Assembly (NCBI GenBank): GCA_024279135.1
Contig: JAJRRU010000009.1
Location: forward strand, 1-64,000
Direction of reading: 5' to 3'
DNA from: Alphaproteobacteria bacterium
GTDB taxonomy: Bacteria > Pseudomonadota > Alphaproteobacteria > Rhodospirillales > Casp-alpha2
Length of the DNA stretch: 64,000 bases
Position 1 is the stretch's first letter, and each line of letters starts with the position of its first letter. The translations under genes and the position numbers were made by a program. Below the pieces are notes generated by a model. It made no database searches. It worked only from the letters and a program-made list of their open reading frames with translations, and was not told the origin of the DNA. Shown here one piece after another: positions 17,063-28,102 of this stretch.

Positions 17063-17848
17063 ATGGCTGAGACGATGCACATAAATATAAATGATTTTTC
17101 GGTGCCCGATATTTCGGTGGTGGTACCGGTCAAGAACGAAGCCGAGAATATCGCGCCTTTGATCGATGAAATACGTGCATCACTGGCCGGTGGTGCACTT
17201 TATGAAATTATTTATATCGATGATGGCAGCACCGATGCCACGCCCCATGAACTGGAAAAACAATTTAGCGCCGGTGCCCCGCTCAGGGTCATCCGCCATG
17301 CCAAAAGCTGTGGCCAAAGTGCGGCTATTATTTCCGGTATCAATGCCGCCCGGGGGCATATTATCGTGACCCTCGATGGTGATGGACAGAACGACCCGGC
17401 GGACCTGCCCGCCATGTTGACGCGGTTTCGTAAAAATTCCGATTTTGATAACCTGTTGATAGCCGGTTGGCGCACCAAACGGCGCGACACAACCATCAAG
17501 CGATGGACATCGAAGCTTGCAAATGCCTTGCGGCGGCGTCTGCTGAAAGATAATACGCCCGATACGGGGTGCGGTATAAAGGTTTTCTCCCGGGCAGGCT
17601 TCATGGCCATGCCCCATTTCGATCACATGCACCGTTTTTTACCGGCCCTGACCATTCGCGGCGGTGGCCAGGTCGTTTCTGTTCCTGTCAATCATCGCCA
17701 CCGGGAACGGGGTGTATCCAATTACGGCACCCTGGACAGGGCCTGGGCCAGCATCTGGGATATTATGGGTGTGTTGTGGTTGCTCAATCGTGCCAATCAA
17801 CCGGTTTCCAGCGAAGTCCAGTTCACGGCTGAGGAACCCGATCAGTGA
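17063..17848 (+). CDS. Family-2 glycosyltransferase, polyprenyl-phosphate sugar transferase type
   Basis: About 261 residues from ATG 17063; ATG 17045 and ATG 17075 are alternatives and no strong ribosome-binding site decides. The GT-A fold is clear: SVVVPVKNEAENI, IIYIDDGSTDAT, GQSAAIISGI, VTLDGDGQNDPADLP (DxD region), and a C-terminal HRHRERGVSNYG block typical of dolichol-phosphate-mannose synthase / ArnC-like enzymes. It lacks the C-terminal transmembrane pair of ArnC, so membrane anchoring may be indirect. It probably transfers a sugar to a polyprenyl phosphate for use by the ArnT-like enzyme two genes downstream. The next gene starts four bases before its stop. Confidence 0.8.
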   Translation: MAETMHININDFSVPDISVVVPVKNEAENIAPLIDEIRASLAGGALYEIIYIDDGSTDATPHELEKQFSAGAPLRVIRHAKSCGQSAAIISGINAARGHIIVTLDGDGQNDPADLPAMLTRFRKNSDFDNLLIAGWRTKRRDTTIKRWTSKLANALRRRLLKDNTPDTGCGIKVFSRAGFMAMPHFDHMHRFLPALTIRGGGQVVSVPVNHRHRERGVSNYGTLDRAWASIWDIMGVLWLLNRANQPVSSEVQFTAEEPDQ

Positions 17849-18534
17849 GTCTGACAAACAAGGCTATCCGGGGACTGGCATTATTGCTTTTGCTGGTTGG
17901 TGCCGGTGTGGCGCTCAAGGCAACGGATTTCGGCATGATGCTCGACGAGGACTGGATCGATGGTCACATTCGGGGTCAGGGTCTGTCAGGCCAGTTACTT
18001 TATGTTGGCATGGCGGCGTGTTTTGCCACCGTCGGGTTGCCACGACAGGTTATATCCTTCATGGGCGGCTACGCCTTTGGCCTGGTCGAAGGAACCTCAC
18101 TGGCTTTGCTGGCTACCATAATCGGTTGTATCTCAACCTTTAGCATTGCCCGGCTGATCGGGCGGAATTATGTGGCCTCCAAGATGTCCGGCCGGGTTGA
18201 GCGGATCGACCGTTTTCTCAGTGGTAATCCGTTCAGTATGGCGCTGCTCATCAGATTGATGCCGGCGGGCAGCAATGTGCTGACCAGTGTGTGCGCAGGG
18301 GTGTCGAGCGTGCGGGGCAGTCTGTTTGTGGCTGGTTCGGCATTGGGGTTCATACCGCAAACCTTTATCTTTGCCCTGGCCGGAACCGGTGTGAATGTGG
18401 ACCCCGGCCTCAGGCTTGCCATCAGCGCGGTATTATTTGTGATCTCTATTATCATGGGGGGGTATCTGTATCGCCGGTATCGTCAGGGGGTGTCACGAGA
18501 TGCCCAAACCGGAGACCAGGCCCCGTTGGTCTGA
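17845..18534 (+). CDS. TVP38/TMEM64 (VTT, DedA-related) membrane protein
   Basis: 229 residues from a GTG overlapping the previous stop. Several hydrophobic segments surround the VTT core: TVGLPRQVISFMGGYAFG (~55), the GRNYVASKM...ERIDRFLSG loop, and LLIRLMPAGSNVLTSVCAGVS. Family members are thought to scramble or flip lipids such as polyprenyl phosphate or phospholipids. The position between a polyprenyl-phosphate sugar transferase and an ArnT-like transferase fits a role in moving or recycling the lipid carrier; this is an inference from context. Its 3' end overlaps the next gene by 35 bases. Confidence 0.8.
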   Translation: MSLTNKAIRGLALLLLLVGAGVALKATDFGMMLDEDWIDGHIRGQGLSGQLLYVGMAACFATVGLPRQVISFMGGYAFGLVEGTSLALLATIIGCISTFSIARLIGRNYVASKMSGRVERIDRFLSGNPFSMALLIRLMPAGSNVLTSVCAGVSSVRGSLFVAGSALGFIPQTFIFALAGTGVNVDPGLRLAISAVLFVISIIMGGYLYRRYRQGVSRDAQTGDQAPLV

Positions 18535-20308
18535 ACTCATTATGGGCAGCCCCTCGCGTTACACACTTTTTCCTTTGATCTGGCCCGTGGTGTGTGGCTT
18601 GTCATTTGTCATACTGGCCATGGCCAGTCTCCATGCACGACCGCTTTTCCCGGGCACCGAATTGCGTGATCTGGGGATCGCCTGGGGCATGTGGCGCGAG
18701 GGTATGTTTCTGGTCCCGCGCATCAATGGCATGCCTTTTGCCCATGAACCACCGTTATTGTACTGGATAATAACCGCCGGGTGGTCCCTGTTTGGGGTCA
18801 ATGACGTGTGGCCACGGCTTATTTCGCCGTTGTTTGGGTTTTCCGGGGTGCTGATGTGTGCGGCACTGGCCCGCCAGTTGTGGCCCGGCATGGCGAAAGC
18901 CGGGGGTACGCCTGGGCTGGGCATTGGCGGTGTATGCGGGGCTGTCTTGATGGGCGGCCTGTTTTGGCCGGTACTTTCCACGGTATGGGGCAGTCTGCCC
19001 ATTGCAGTTTTCTTTCTGATTGTTGCGTTCTGGGGTGTTGTCGTGTCGTGGCGCAGTGGTTTATGGAGCGGGTGTGTAACTGGCGGACTGGCCCTCGGCC
19101 TGGGGATGTTGGCGAGCGGTCCGGTTTTGCTGGTCTATATCCTGCCGGTCATGGCCATGGCACCGCTCTGGGGGCGCGCTATGATTGAACCCCAGGCAGA
19201 ACCCCAAGCAGAACCCCCGGCCGGACGATGGCGTGGCTGGTACGGGCAGATGCTTGCGTTTTTGGGCCTGGCCGTAGGCGTTGTACTGCTCTGGTTGATC
19301 CCGGCGATCTTGCAGGAGGACGCGCTCTATCGGGCCGCCCTGGTACAGCGATTGTTTACTCCTGTGTCATTGCCGGGTTCTGGCACAGGATGGGTTTATG
19401 CCTTGTTGCTGGCCGGTTTGATGTTGCCATGGGTGCTGTGGTCAAAGACCTGGTATGCCTTGCGCGGTATTGGCTATTCGTTCAGGGATGGCGGGTTCTG
19501 GTTTTGTGTGCTGTGGGTTCTGCCCGTTCTGGGCGTTGGGCTGGTTTGGCCGGGGGGTGACTGGTCGTCGGTATGGACACCGGTGATGATGGCTATACCG
19601 GGCTTGTCGCTGATGGTGGGTTTTTTGTTATTTGTCTGGTCAGCATCAACGGCAACGCTTCCCGGTGGTGGTGCCTCCGGTGGGTTAACCGCAGGTCTGG
19701 TGTCGCGATTGTTTATTTATGGCGCGCCGTTGATGGGTCTGATGATTGCCCTGCTGGGTGTCTTGGTCATTGTGATGCCGCTGGCGTCCAACACCTTTGA
19801 TTTGCCCTGGTGGGTGGGACGGTTATGGGGTGGCTGGGGTGTGATCATGGTACTGTGTGGCTTGTTGATTGCGGTGATCATGCCCCGCGTACCTACCTTG
19901 CGTGTCTTGATGGTGGCCGCCACGTCTGTATTGATTATTGCCAGCGGCTACCTGGCCGCAAAACCATTGCGCAGCGAGTTGCATAACATGACCGCAGCAG
20001 CCCACCGTGTCAGCTCGTTGCTCGAACAGGGGATCGCAGTTGCTTTTATCGGTCCTTATGAGGGGGAATTTGACTTTCTCGGCAGACTGGAAAGACCGTT
20101 GGATATTCTTGAGCGTGATGATCCGCTGGGTGCTGTGGCCTGGTCGGCCACCAACAATCCGGGCGAGGTCATCAGCTTTTACCCTGTACTGCCGGGCGGG
20201 CTGCCGCCCCAGGCCGTGTTTGCCTGGTGGGATCGGCATGTGGTGTTCTGGTCAGGCGAAACCCTGACGATCCGCCCGTCTCTTGTGCTGTCACAAGACC
20301 AGCTCTGA
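18500..20308 (+). CDS. ArnT-like / PMT-family glycosyltransferase (GT83 type)
   Basis: 602 residues with about a dozen hydrophobic segments. The N-terminal loop has the ArnT-like pattern ELRDLGIAWGMWREGMFLVPRINGMPFAHEPPLLYW, including the acidic residue and the EPPLLYW block. The C-terminal ~100 residues are a soluble periplasmic tail. Such enzymes move a sugar from undecaprenyl phosphate to lipid A or another acceptor on the periplasmic face. A short QAEP repeat (~residues 232-241) sits in a loop. The overlap with the VTT gene and the upstream GT2 gene suggest one operon for periplasmic glycosylation. The sugar and acceptor are not known. Confidence 0.82.
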   Translation: MPKPETRPRWSELIMGSPSRYTLFPLIWPVVCGLSFVILAMASLHARPLFPGTELRDLGIAWGMWREGMFLVPRINGMPFAHEPPLLYWIITAGWSLFGVNDVWPRLISPLFGFSGVLMCAALARQLWPGMAKAGGTPGLGIGGVCGAVLMGGLFWPVLSTVWGSLPIAVFFLIVAFWGVVVSWRSGLWSGCVTGGLALGLGMLASGPVLLVYILPVMAMAPLWGRAMIEPQAEPQAEPPAGRWRGWYGQMLAFLGLAVGVVLLWLIPAILQEDALYRAALVQRLFTPVSLPGSGTGWVYALLLAGLMLPWVLWSKTWYALRGIGYSFRDGGFWFCVLWVLPVLGVGLVWPGGDWSSVWTPVMMAIPGLSLMVGFLLFVWSASTATLPGGGASGGLTAGLVSRLFIYGAPLMGLMIALLGVLVIVMPLASNTFDLPWWVGRLWGGWGVIMVLCGLLIAVIMPRVPTLRVLMVAATSVLIIASGYLAAKPLRSELHNMTAAAHRVSSLLEQGIAVAFIGPYEGEFDFLGRLERPLDILERDDPLGAVAWSATNNPGEVISFYPVLPGGLPPQAVFAWWDRHVVFWSGETLTIRPSLVLSQDQL

Positions 20309-20339
20309 ACGATTTTCTGGCGATATTTACCGATGGTCC

Positions 20340-20367
20340 TTGACAGGTCGGTGTCATAGGATTAAAT
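20340..20367 (+). promoter_or_regulatory. Predicted groESL promoter
   Basis: TTGACA at 20340-20345, a 16-bp spacer and TTAAAT at 20362-20367 give a sigma-70-type promoter, with the CIRCE operator immediately downstream over the expected transcription start. Confidence 0.65.
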
Positions 20368-20369
20368 CC

Positions 20370-20396
20370 GTGGCACTCACATGACGTGAGTGCTAA
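20370..20396 (+). promoter_or_regulatory. CIRCE operator (HrcA binding site) of groESL
   Basis: An inverted repeat with left arm GTGGCACTC, a 9-base spacer and right arm GAGTGCTAA. The right arm and spacer length match the CIRCE consensus exactly; the left arm deviates at its outer bases. HrcA repression of groESL through CIRCE is standard in alphaproteobacteria. hrcA itself is not in the window. Confidence 0.93.
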
Positions 20397-20445
20397 CAAT
20401 TGTAACTAATTATTTGAATTATCAACCAATTTTGGAGAATAAGCC

Positions 20446-20796
20446 ATGAATTTTAGGCCACTTCATGATCGTGTGCTGGTCAAACGCGTCGAACAGGACG
20501 TCAAGACTGCGGGCGGGATCATCATTCCTGATTCAGCTCAGGAAAAGCCCATGGAAGGACAGATCGTTGCCGTTGGCAGTGGCGCCAGAGCCGAGGATGG
20601 AACGGTTGTTCCCCTCGAAATCAAAGCTGGTGACCGTGTGCTGTTTGGCAAATGGTCCGGTAACGAACTGAAAATCGATGACCAGGAGCTTCTGATCATG
20701 AAAGAATCGGATATTCTCGGCATTCTCGAGCCTGTCAAAGCAGCACCAAGGAAAGTTGTTGCGAAGAAGACTAGGGCTAAGGCGAAAAAGAAATAA
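20446..20796 (+). CDS. groES: Co-chaperonin GroES with basic C-terminal extension
   Basis: 116 residues, preceded by GGAG. The GroES core (residues ~1-95) includes [26 protein letters not shown] (the mobile loop that binds GroEL) and [11 protein letters not shown], ending [11 protein letters not shown]. The core is followed by about 20 extra residues rich in Lys, Ala and Arg ([21 protein letters not shown]), not found in standard GroES, which stops near residue 96. The tail is in frame with no sign of frameshift. GroES caps GroEL during protein folding; the tail's role is unknown. groEL follows after 41 bases. Confidence 0.95.
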   Translation: MNFRPLHDRVLVKRVEQDVKTAGGIIIPDSAQEKPMEGQIVAVGSGARAEDGTVVPLEIKAGDRVLFGKWSGNELKIDDQELLIMKESDILGILEPVKAAPRKVVAKKTRAKAKKK

Positions 20797-20819
20797 TCTT
20801 TTTCGACCTAATTTTGTAA

Positions 20820-22499
<1,680 letters not shown>

Positions 22500-22546
22500 G
22501 CCACCAGACCAACATATTCTGCCGGAGTACACTCCGAGAGATACCG

Positions 22547-22580
22547 GAAAAGGTCGCATCATTATGGTGCGGCCTTTTTT
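22547..22580 (+). terminator. Rho-independent terminator after groEL
   Basis: The stem formed by AAAAGGTCGCA and TGCGGCCTTTT around a short loop is followed by a T run. It lies 48 bases after the groEL stop. Confidence 0.85.
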
Positions 22581-22605
22581 GGTTGGTGTGATACGACCTC
22601 TATTT

Positions 22606-23523
22606 CTAGTTCAACTCAATCGCCTTGATCAGGGCCGCATGATCCAGTTCACCGTGTCCGGCCTCAATGACTGTGTCGTAGAGATCGCGGCACAGGGCGG
22701 TGGCGGGAAGCGTCAACTCAAGGGCGGTGGCCAGTGTCAGGGCCTGATCCAGGTCTTTGCGTTGTGTGGTGCATTTGGCGCCCGGCGCAAATTCGTGGTC
22801 GACCATGCGTTTACCGTGCAGTTCCAGAATAGTTGAGTCCGCGAACCCGCCTTTCAGGGCCTGGCGAACCCTGGCCGGGTCAACACCGGCACGTCTGGCA
22901 AGTGCCAGAGCCTCGGCGACTGCCCCGATGGTCAGTCCGACAATAATCTGGTTCGCCGCCTTGGCGACCTGTCCGGCACCTGCCTCACCCACGTGGGTGG
23001 TTTTTTTGCCCAGCACATCCAGGATCGGGGCCGCGCGTTGCAATGCCTGCGTCGGGCCTCCGGCCATGATAACCAGTTCGCCCGATATGGCCCCGACAGT
23101 GCCACCGGAAACCGGGGCGTCCACATAACTGGCACCTTTGTCCTGCACGGTTTTTGCCAGGTGGCGGGTGACCAGCGGGTCGGTGGTGCCCATATCAATA
23201 ATCAGGGTTCCCGGGCGCAGTGCCGATAATATACCCTGCTCGCAACACAGTACGTCTTGCACGGCCGGGGTGTCGCTGAGCATGAGGATAATGATATCAC
23301 AAACCTCGGCAATCGCCGCCGGGGTGGCTGCGGTGGTCATGCCATCACATGTGGCCGCAAGATCCTGCACGGGGCCTGGTGAGCGTGAATGGACGATCAG
23401 GGTGCTCCATAAGCTGGCCTGAAAGAGGTTATAGGCCATAGGACGACCCATCAGTCCAAGTCCGATAAATCCGACTGTCTCAGTTTCAGGGCTGCGGGGC
23501 TGGGCTGTGTGTTTTTCTGTCAT
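22606..23523 (-). CDS. 3-hydroxyisobutyrate dehydrogenase / beta-hydroxyacid dehydrogenase family protein
   Basis: 305 residues. The Rossmann motif GFIGLGLMGRPMA (~18), the substrate-binding DAPVSGGTVGA (~137) and the catalytic-lysine block VAKAANQIIVG (~184) are all intact, so it should be an active NAD(P)-dependent dehydrogenase of the 3-hydroxyisobutyrate / tartronate semialdehyde reductase family. The exact substrate cannot be told from sequence. An N-terminal ~15-residue Thr/Pro-rich extension precedes the fold. It is convergent with groEL and lies just downstream of the DinG-like helicase on the same strand. Confidence 0.82.
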   Translation of the reverse strand: MTEKHTAQPRSPETETVGFIGLGLMGRPMAYNLFQASLWSTLIVHSRSPGPVQDLAATCDGMTTAATPAAIAEVCDIIILMLSDTPAVQDVLCCEQGILSALRPGTLIIDMGTTDPLVTRHLAKTVQDKGASYVDAPVSGGTVGAISGELVIMAGGPTQALQRAAPILDVLGKKTTHVGEAGAGQVAKAANQIIVGLTIGAVAEALALARRAGVDPARVRQALKGGFADSTILELHGKRMVDHEFAPGAKCTTQRKDLDQALTLATALELTLPATALCRDLYDTVIEAGHGELDHAALIKAIELN

Positions 23524-23551
23524 CTGGCATGTTCCTGGTAATTCGTATCAA

Positions 23552-26341
23552 TTAGTCCGTATCATGATTTTCGGTTAAAAACTGCCGGGTTATATCTGCG
23601 GCTTCGGCCAGCCCGGTGCGGGTAATTTCGACACCTTCGGGAAAGGCGTTGAGCAGGCGGCTCGGCATGGCCCCGTCGAGCATAATGAATATACCACGGT
23701 CACTGGCCCGGCGGATCAGACGCCCGTAGGCCTGTTTCAGGCGCAGGCGGCACAACATTTCGTCATGCTGGCGACCGCCGAAGTGGTTTCGTCTGGCCCG
23801 GTGCAGAATGGTCGGCCGGGGCCACGGCACCCGGTCAAATACGATCAGCCGCAATGACCGGCCCGGCACATCGATACCATCGCGCACCGCATCGGTGCCC
23901 AACAGGCAGGTATCCTGCCCGGCCCGGAAAATATCCACCAGGGTGCCGATATCGAGCGGGTCAACATGCTGGGCCAATACCTCGATACCGGCCTTGTCCA
24001 GATCGGCGGCGATCCGCCCGTGTACCATGCGCAGGCGGTTGATGGCCGTAAACAGTCCGAGCGCGCCGCCGTTTGAGGCCGTGAACAAGGTCCGGTAGGC
24101 TGCGGCGACCTGTTGCACATCGGATTTACGCACATCGGTGACGATCAACACCTTGGTTGCTGTGTGGTAATCAAAGGGTGAGTCAAAATTTTCCAGTATG
24201 GCTGGACTGCCAAGATGGCTGGCGCCACTACGGATTATGGCACTATCCCAGTCATCGCCATCACGCATGGTCGCCGAGGTAATCAACACACCGTGGGCTG
24301 GCTCGACGACAGTTTCCACGAAGGGCAGGGTCGGATCGATCCAGTGTCGGAACATGCCAATGTCGGCATCATTGCCAGCCCGGCGCTCGACAGAAAACCA
24401 GTCAACAAAGGCTTTCGGGGTTTCATGGTGTAATGAGGCGGCCATATCCCGCCAGGCTGCGAGCGGCATGAGTGCGCGTCTCTCAATGCCGCGAGCAACG
24501 GCCTCTATACGGACGCGCGTTGCGCTGTCCAGGCTGTCGGCGTCCTGATCCATGATGCTAGACAAACAGCCGACCAGGGTCTTCAGGGGGCTTGTCAGGC
24601 GTTCCAGGGCGGTTTCCAGGTCGCTGGCAGCCTTTAACAATCCGTCGATGGCGGGCCGGGTGTCGGTTTCCAGCCCATAGGCGTTGCCTGAGTTCTCGTT
24701 GCGGGCATAAACCTGCTGGCGAACCTTGCCCAGGAAGGCTTCGGTGGCACCTTTGGGATTATCGGCGGCCTGGCGTTGCCGCCAACCCGGTGAAGCCAGC
24801 CCATGAACCGCCCGTATAACCTCGTCCAGGGCGGCTTCGGCCTTGTCATCCCCGGCGATCAGGTCGCTTAGTCTGGTCCGCAAACCCCGTGAGCGAGACC
24901 GGCTGCTAGCCTCAGCCCCGATCAGCCAGCGCCGCAGATCGGCGGTCTCGAAACCGCTGAGATGGGCGGCAAAAGCACTGTCGGCCGCATCAAACAGGTG
25001 GTGCCCCTCGTCAAATACATAGCGGGTTGGCATGCTGCCATCGGCGGCATTCTCAGCCCCGCCCATGGCAGCATGGACCATCACCAAAGCATGATTGGCG
25101 ACCACGATGTCGGCCCGCCGGGCCCGTCGTTGGGAATGTTCGATAAAACATTTTTTATAATGCGAACAGGCCGAATAAGTGCATTCGCCACGGGTGTCGG
25201 TCAGCTCCAGCGTCTGACTGCGGCCCAGCAGGTTAACCAGCCAGGCCGGAAAATCACCGCCGATCATATCGCCATCCCGGCATACCAGTAACCAGCGGGC
25301 CAACAGTCCCAAATGTACCGCAGGGTGTGACAGGCCGGGAATATTCAGTGTCGGGGCGCGTGCGATGGCTTCCTCAAAATTCAACAGGCAAAGATAATTC
25401 TCCCGGCCTTTGCGAATCACCACGCGCGCGGCTTTTTCATCGGGCAGGGGGTACAGCCGGTCCAGTTCACCGTCGAGCTGACGTTGTAAATTTCGGGTGT
25501 AGGTGCTGAGCCACACGGTTCCACGGTTTTTTTCGGCCCACACACTGGCTGGTGCGATGTAAGCCAGGGTTTTGCCGATCCCGGTCCCGGCTTCGGCGAT
25601 GACTACGTGTGGTTGCTGGATTTTCTCGCGCGGTGCAAATGCGTGGCTGGCCTGGGCGGTATAATCGGACTGACGGGTCCGTTTTTCTGATGTGCTGCCG
25701 AGCAACTGGACCAGCCGGGCACGGGCTTCAACTGCCTCAACGGGGCGGTTTTCCGGTGGTGGTTCAGGGGCACCGTCCTCCCATTCGGGTAATTGAGACC
25801 AGACTTTCAAACCGGACAATTTGTTTCTGGGTTCGGGCAAACCAACATCTCCCCAACCCTTGGCGAGGGCGTCCAGAACGGTTTCGCCCCAGACCCATCC
25901 GGCATCGGCCATGGCCCAGGCGATGGCCGTGGAGGTTCGCTCGGCTATGGTGTTGGCCCTGGCAAGCTGACCCAACAGGGTGCCGGCACATTGTGACAGG
26001 ATTACCGCTTCGTCTTCGTGAGTGGTTGGCAGGGCCAGATCAAGCGCCTGGGCCAGTCCACCAGGTGTTGGCAGACAAAAAGTCGCCGGGCGCACAAACG
26101 CAAACAATTCCAGGACATCCAATGCCGCAAATGGTTGGATATTTAACCGCCTGGCAGTGGCCCTGGCATGGCAAACATAGGGCATGACACCATCGGCCTT
26201 TCCAGCCGGTAAACGAGCCGATAAAGCCTCTCCGCTCAGGGCTTCAACCTCGCCGTCTTCGCTTAACCACACGGCACCGTGGGCCGTGGCGATAACGCTC
26301 GGGGCGCTGGGTAGCTTTATCATTGTCTGTTTGTGGGCCAT
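23552..26341 (-). CDS. DinG/XPD-like superfamily 2 DNA helicase
   Basis: 929 residues. Walker A is in VIAEAGTGIGKTLAY (~250); the DEAH-type box is FDEGHHLFD; helicase C-terminal motifs include LLGTDAVRDGIDVPG and KQAYGRLIRRASDRG. Cysteines for an Fe-S cluster are seen in YLCLLNF, LLVCRDG and CTYSACSHYKKC, before the DEGH box, as in DinG/XPD. The N-terminal ~220 residues are a family extension without a motif I recognise. It probably unwinds 5'-3' during repair, such as R-loop or D-loop removal. An internal ATG six codons in is an alternative start. Confidence 0.88.
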   Translation of the reverse strand: MAHKQTMIKLPSAPSVIATAHGAVWLSEDGEVEALSGEALSARLPAGKADGVMPYVCHARATARRLNIQPFAALDVLELFAFVRPATFCLPTPGGLAQALDLALPTTHEDEAVILSQCAGTLLGQLARANTIAERTSTAIAWAMADAGWVWGETVLDALAKGWGDVGLPEPRNKLSGLKVWSQLPEWEDGAPEPPPENRPVEAVEARARLVQLLGSTSEKRTRQSDYTAQASHAFAPREKIQQPHVVIAEAGTGIGKTLAYIAPASVWAEKNRGTVWLSTYTRNLQRQLDGELDRLYPLPDEKAARVVIRKGRENYLCLLNFEEAIARAPTLNIPGLSHPAVHLGLLARWLLVCRDGDMIGGDFPAWLVNLLGRSQTLELTDTRGECTYSACSHYKKCFIEHSQRRARRADIVVANHALVMVHAAMGGAENAADGSMPTRYVFDEGHHLFDAADSAFAAHLSGFETADLRRWLIGAEASSRSRSRGLRTRLSDLIAGDDKAEAALDEVIRAVHGLASPGWRQRQAADNPKGATEAFLGKVRQQVYARNENSGNAYGLETDTRPAIDGLLKAASDLETALERLTSPLKTLVGCLSSIMDQDADSLDSATRVRIEAVARGIERRALMPLAAWRDMAASLHHETPKAFVDWFSVERRAGNDADIGMFRHWIDPTLPFVETVVEPAHGVLITSATMRDGDDWDSAIIRSGASHLGSPAILENFDSPFDYHTATKVLIVTDVRKSDVQQVAAAYRTLFTASNGGALGLFTAINRLRMVHGRIAADLDKAGIEVLAQHVDPLDIGTLVDIFRAGQDTCLLGTDAVRDGIDVPGRSLRLIVFDRVPWPRPTILHRARRNHFGGRQHDEMLCRLRLKQAYGRLIRRASDRGIFIMLDGAMPSRLLNAFPEGVEITRTGLAEAADITRQFLTENHDTD

Positions 26342-26507
26342 TTTCAGTGTGGAGCCGGTCTTCCATGGTGGTTTTCAGGATATTTTCTCCGTAATGCCTT
26401 GTAGTGCTTGATTACTTGAGGGTTTGCAAGTATCGACTGCATTGACTATGTGTACTAAGTGGCGCATGACGTAGAGTTTAAGACAATCATTCAAGGATAT
26501 ATATTTC

Positions 26508-26720
26508 GTGTTCGGGAAATTAAAATCAGCCAATGAAATCAATATTGGCGATCGTTTTGTAAAGTCTGATGATCCCAATACAGTGTGGATCGTGACCGGT
26601 GAAGGTAGCGACGTGACGTCTATTCCTCACTTTCAGGTATGTAAGGAAGGTCACCAGACCCGAAAGCGGACGCTGTCAGAATCGACGCTTCAGGATCGCA
26701 ATTTTTATCATCGTGTTTGA
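26508..26720 (+). CDS. Small conserved-type hypothetical protein
   Basis: 70 residues from a GTG, preceded by AAGGA. No known domain is recognised. It is mixed alpha/beta with the readable stretch IGDRFVKSDDPNTVWIVTG and a basic segment KEGHQTRKRTLSESTL, and resembles short uncharacterised alphaproteobacterial proteins with a 'RFVKxDDPxTVW' pattern. It stands alone between divergent and downstream genes, so context says little. Function unknown. Confidence 0.6.
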   Translation: MFGKLKSANEINIGDRFVKSDDPNTVWIVTGEGSDVTSIPHFQVCKEGHQTRKRTLSESTLQDRNFYHRV

Positions 26721-26853
26721 AGCTGGTCATCTCTAAACATCTGTTTTTTCCTGTAAATTATTAATTTTATGGCGTGCCGGGCTGGTTGTGTTTTAATATG
26801 ACCCCCTGCCACGTCCTGCCTTGGCATGTCCTGCGACAGTTAAGGATCTTGTT

Positions 26854-27918
26854 GTGAAAAACGGTTCTCTTGTTTTGATCTTGGTTCTGTCGGTTATGAT
26901 TATGACTGACGGCCCGGCACTTGCCAGGAAACATGATCGTGTGGCCGATGATTTCAAACGGGCTGACCGGGACAATAATGGCCAACTGGATCGGGCGGAA
27001 TGGCACAGAAGGGGAAATTTTGAACGGCTTGATACAGATCAAAACGCCAGTTTGAGCCTGAAAGAGGTTCGCGCCATGTATGCCGGTCATGACGAGAAGA
27101 CGTATGGCTGGCCACCCGGCACATTCCAGCGCGCCACACCCGTTCAAGACCCCGGTGCAGCCCTGGATCGGCTGTCGCCCGATGAGCTTGATCCTGAGGT
27201 TGTTTGTGCCATAACCCGCAGGCGAAAATGTAAGCCGAAAAGTTCAATTGAGCGGGGCTTTTTTGCGACCGGTCTGGGTCCGGTATTCCCCAAATCTGCC
27301 CGGTGTCCCGGTGTGGATGATTATTTTGCCATGGATTATACCTTCAAGCGTAATAAGGAAGCCTATCATGGCGGTATTGATTTGCCGGTGCCCTGGGGCA
27401 CACCCATGATCGCGGCGGCAGATGGTACGATTGTTGGTGTATTTGAAGGCAGAAAATCGGCCCGCGGCATCGAAGTTTTAATCCGCCATAGCCCAATTGA
27501 TACTGGATTGCCGTTATGGATTTATACTGGTTATGGCCACCTGGACGCCATGCCGGACCTGACAGTCGGTCAGCGCATCTCGCGCGGTGAGGTCATCGGC
27601 CCAACGGGAAATTCCGGGGTCAGTGGAAAAAGCCGCAAGCAGTCTTCTACCCGTAGGCCAGCCGTTCATTTTTCGGCCTTTTTCAGCGATACGGGAAAAT
27701 ACGCAATTTTTCGTAACAGAATTGTCATTCCACAAAACGGTTGGTGGATGGATCCTGTTGCCTTGTATCGCGGTCAGCTTCCTGTGGACTCGAAGGCCAT
27801 GAAGTCCCTGCCGCAAAGCGAAAAAGGCGTTCCCATTGCGCTACAGTTTGACGACGGCGAACAAATACCGCCCCAGGCCCGGTTTATATGGCCTTATACG
27901 TGCAAACGCCCAGGGTAA
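26854..27918 (+). CDS. Secreted EF-hand + M23 (LytM) peptidase-family protein
   Basis: 354 residues from GTG 26854, chosen because AAGGA lies ~10 bases upstream and a clean signal peptide follows (NGSLVLILVLSVMIMTDGPALA). Residues ~30-75 contain two EF-hand-like calcium loops: DRDNNGQLDRAE (canonical) and DTDQNASLSLKE (less so). Residues ~165-310 form an M23 zinc-peptidase fold: HGGIDLPVPWGTP (H-x3-D), GYGHLD, and VHFSAFF for the last metal ligand. It should act in the periplasm on peptidoglycan cross-links or as a calcium-dependent regulator of an amidase. A small hairpin (27918-27932) follows its stop but has no T run. Confidence 0.82.
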   Translation: MKNGSLVLILVLSVMIMTDGPALARKHDRVADDFKRADRDNNGQLDRAEWHRRGNFERLDTDQNASLSLKEVRAMYAGHDEKTYGWPPGTFQRATPVQDPGAALDRLSPDELDPEVVCAITRRRKCKPKSSIERGFFATGLGPVFPKSARCPGVDDYFAMDYTFKRNKEAYHGGIDLPVPWGTPMIAAADGTIVGVFEGRKSARGIEVLIRHSPIDTGLPLWIYTGYGHLDAMPDLTVGQRISRGEVIGPTGNSGVSGKSRKQSSTRRPAVHFSAFFSDTGKYAIFRNRIVIPQNGWWMDPVALYRGQLPVDSKAMKSLPQSEKGVPIALQFDDGEQIPPQARFIWPYTCKRPG

Positions 27919-28102
27919 ACCCCGTAGGGGTTCGTTGGGAAATGTAACATCAGTTACCCCTGGATGACGATTTATACTACCTTTGACAGGCTTTGTATTG
28001 ACCTGTAACCCATTGAAGGTGACTATACACGCCTTCATAAAGTAAAATGGACCGCCAGGATTATCGCGTTGATGAAATCGGCGCCCTCTAGGGAGAATAA
28101 CT

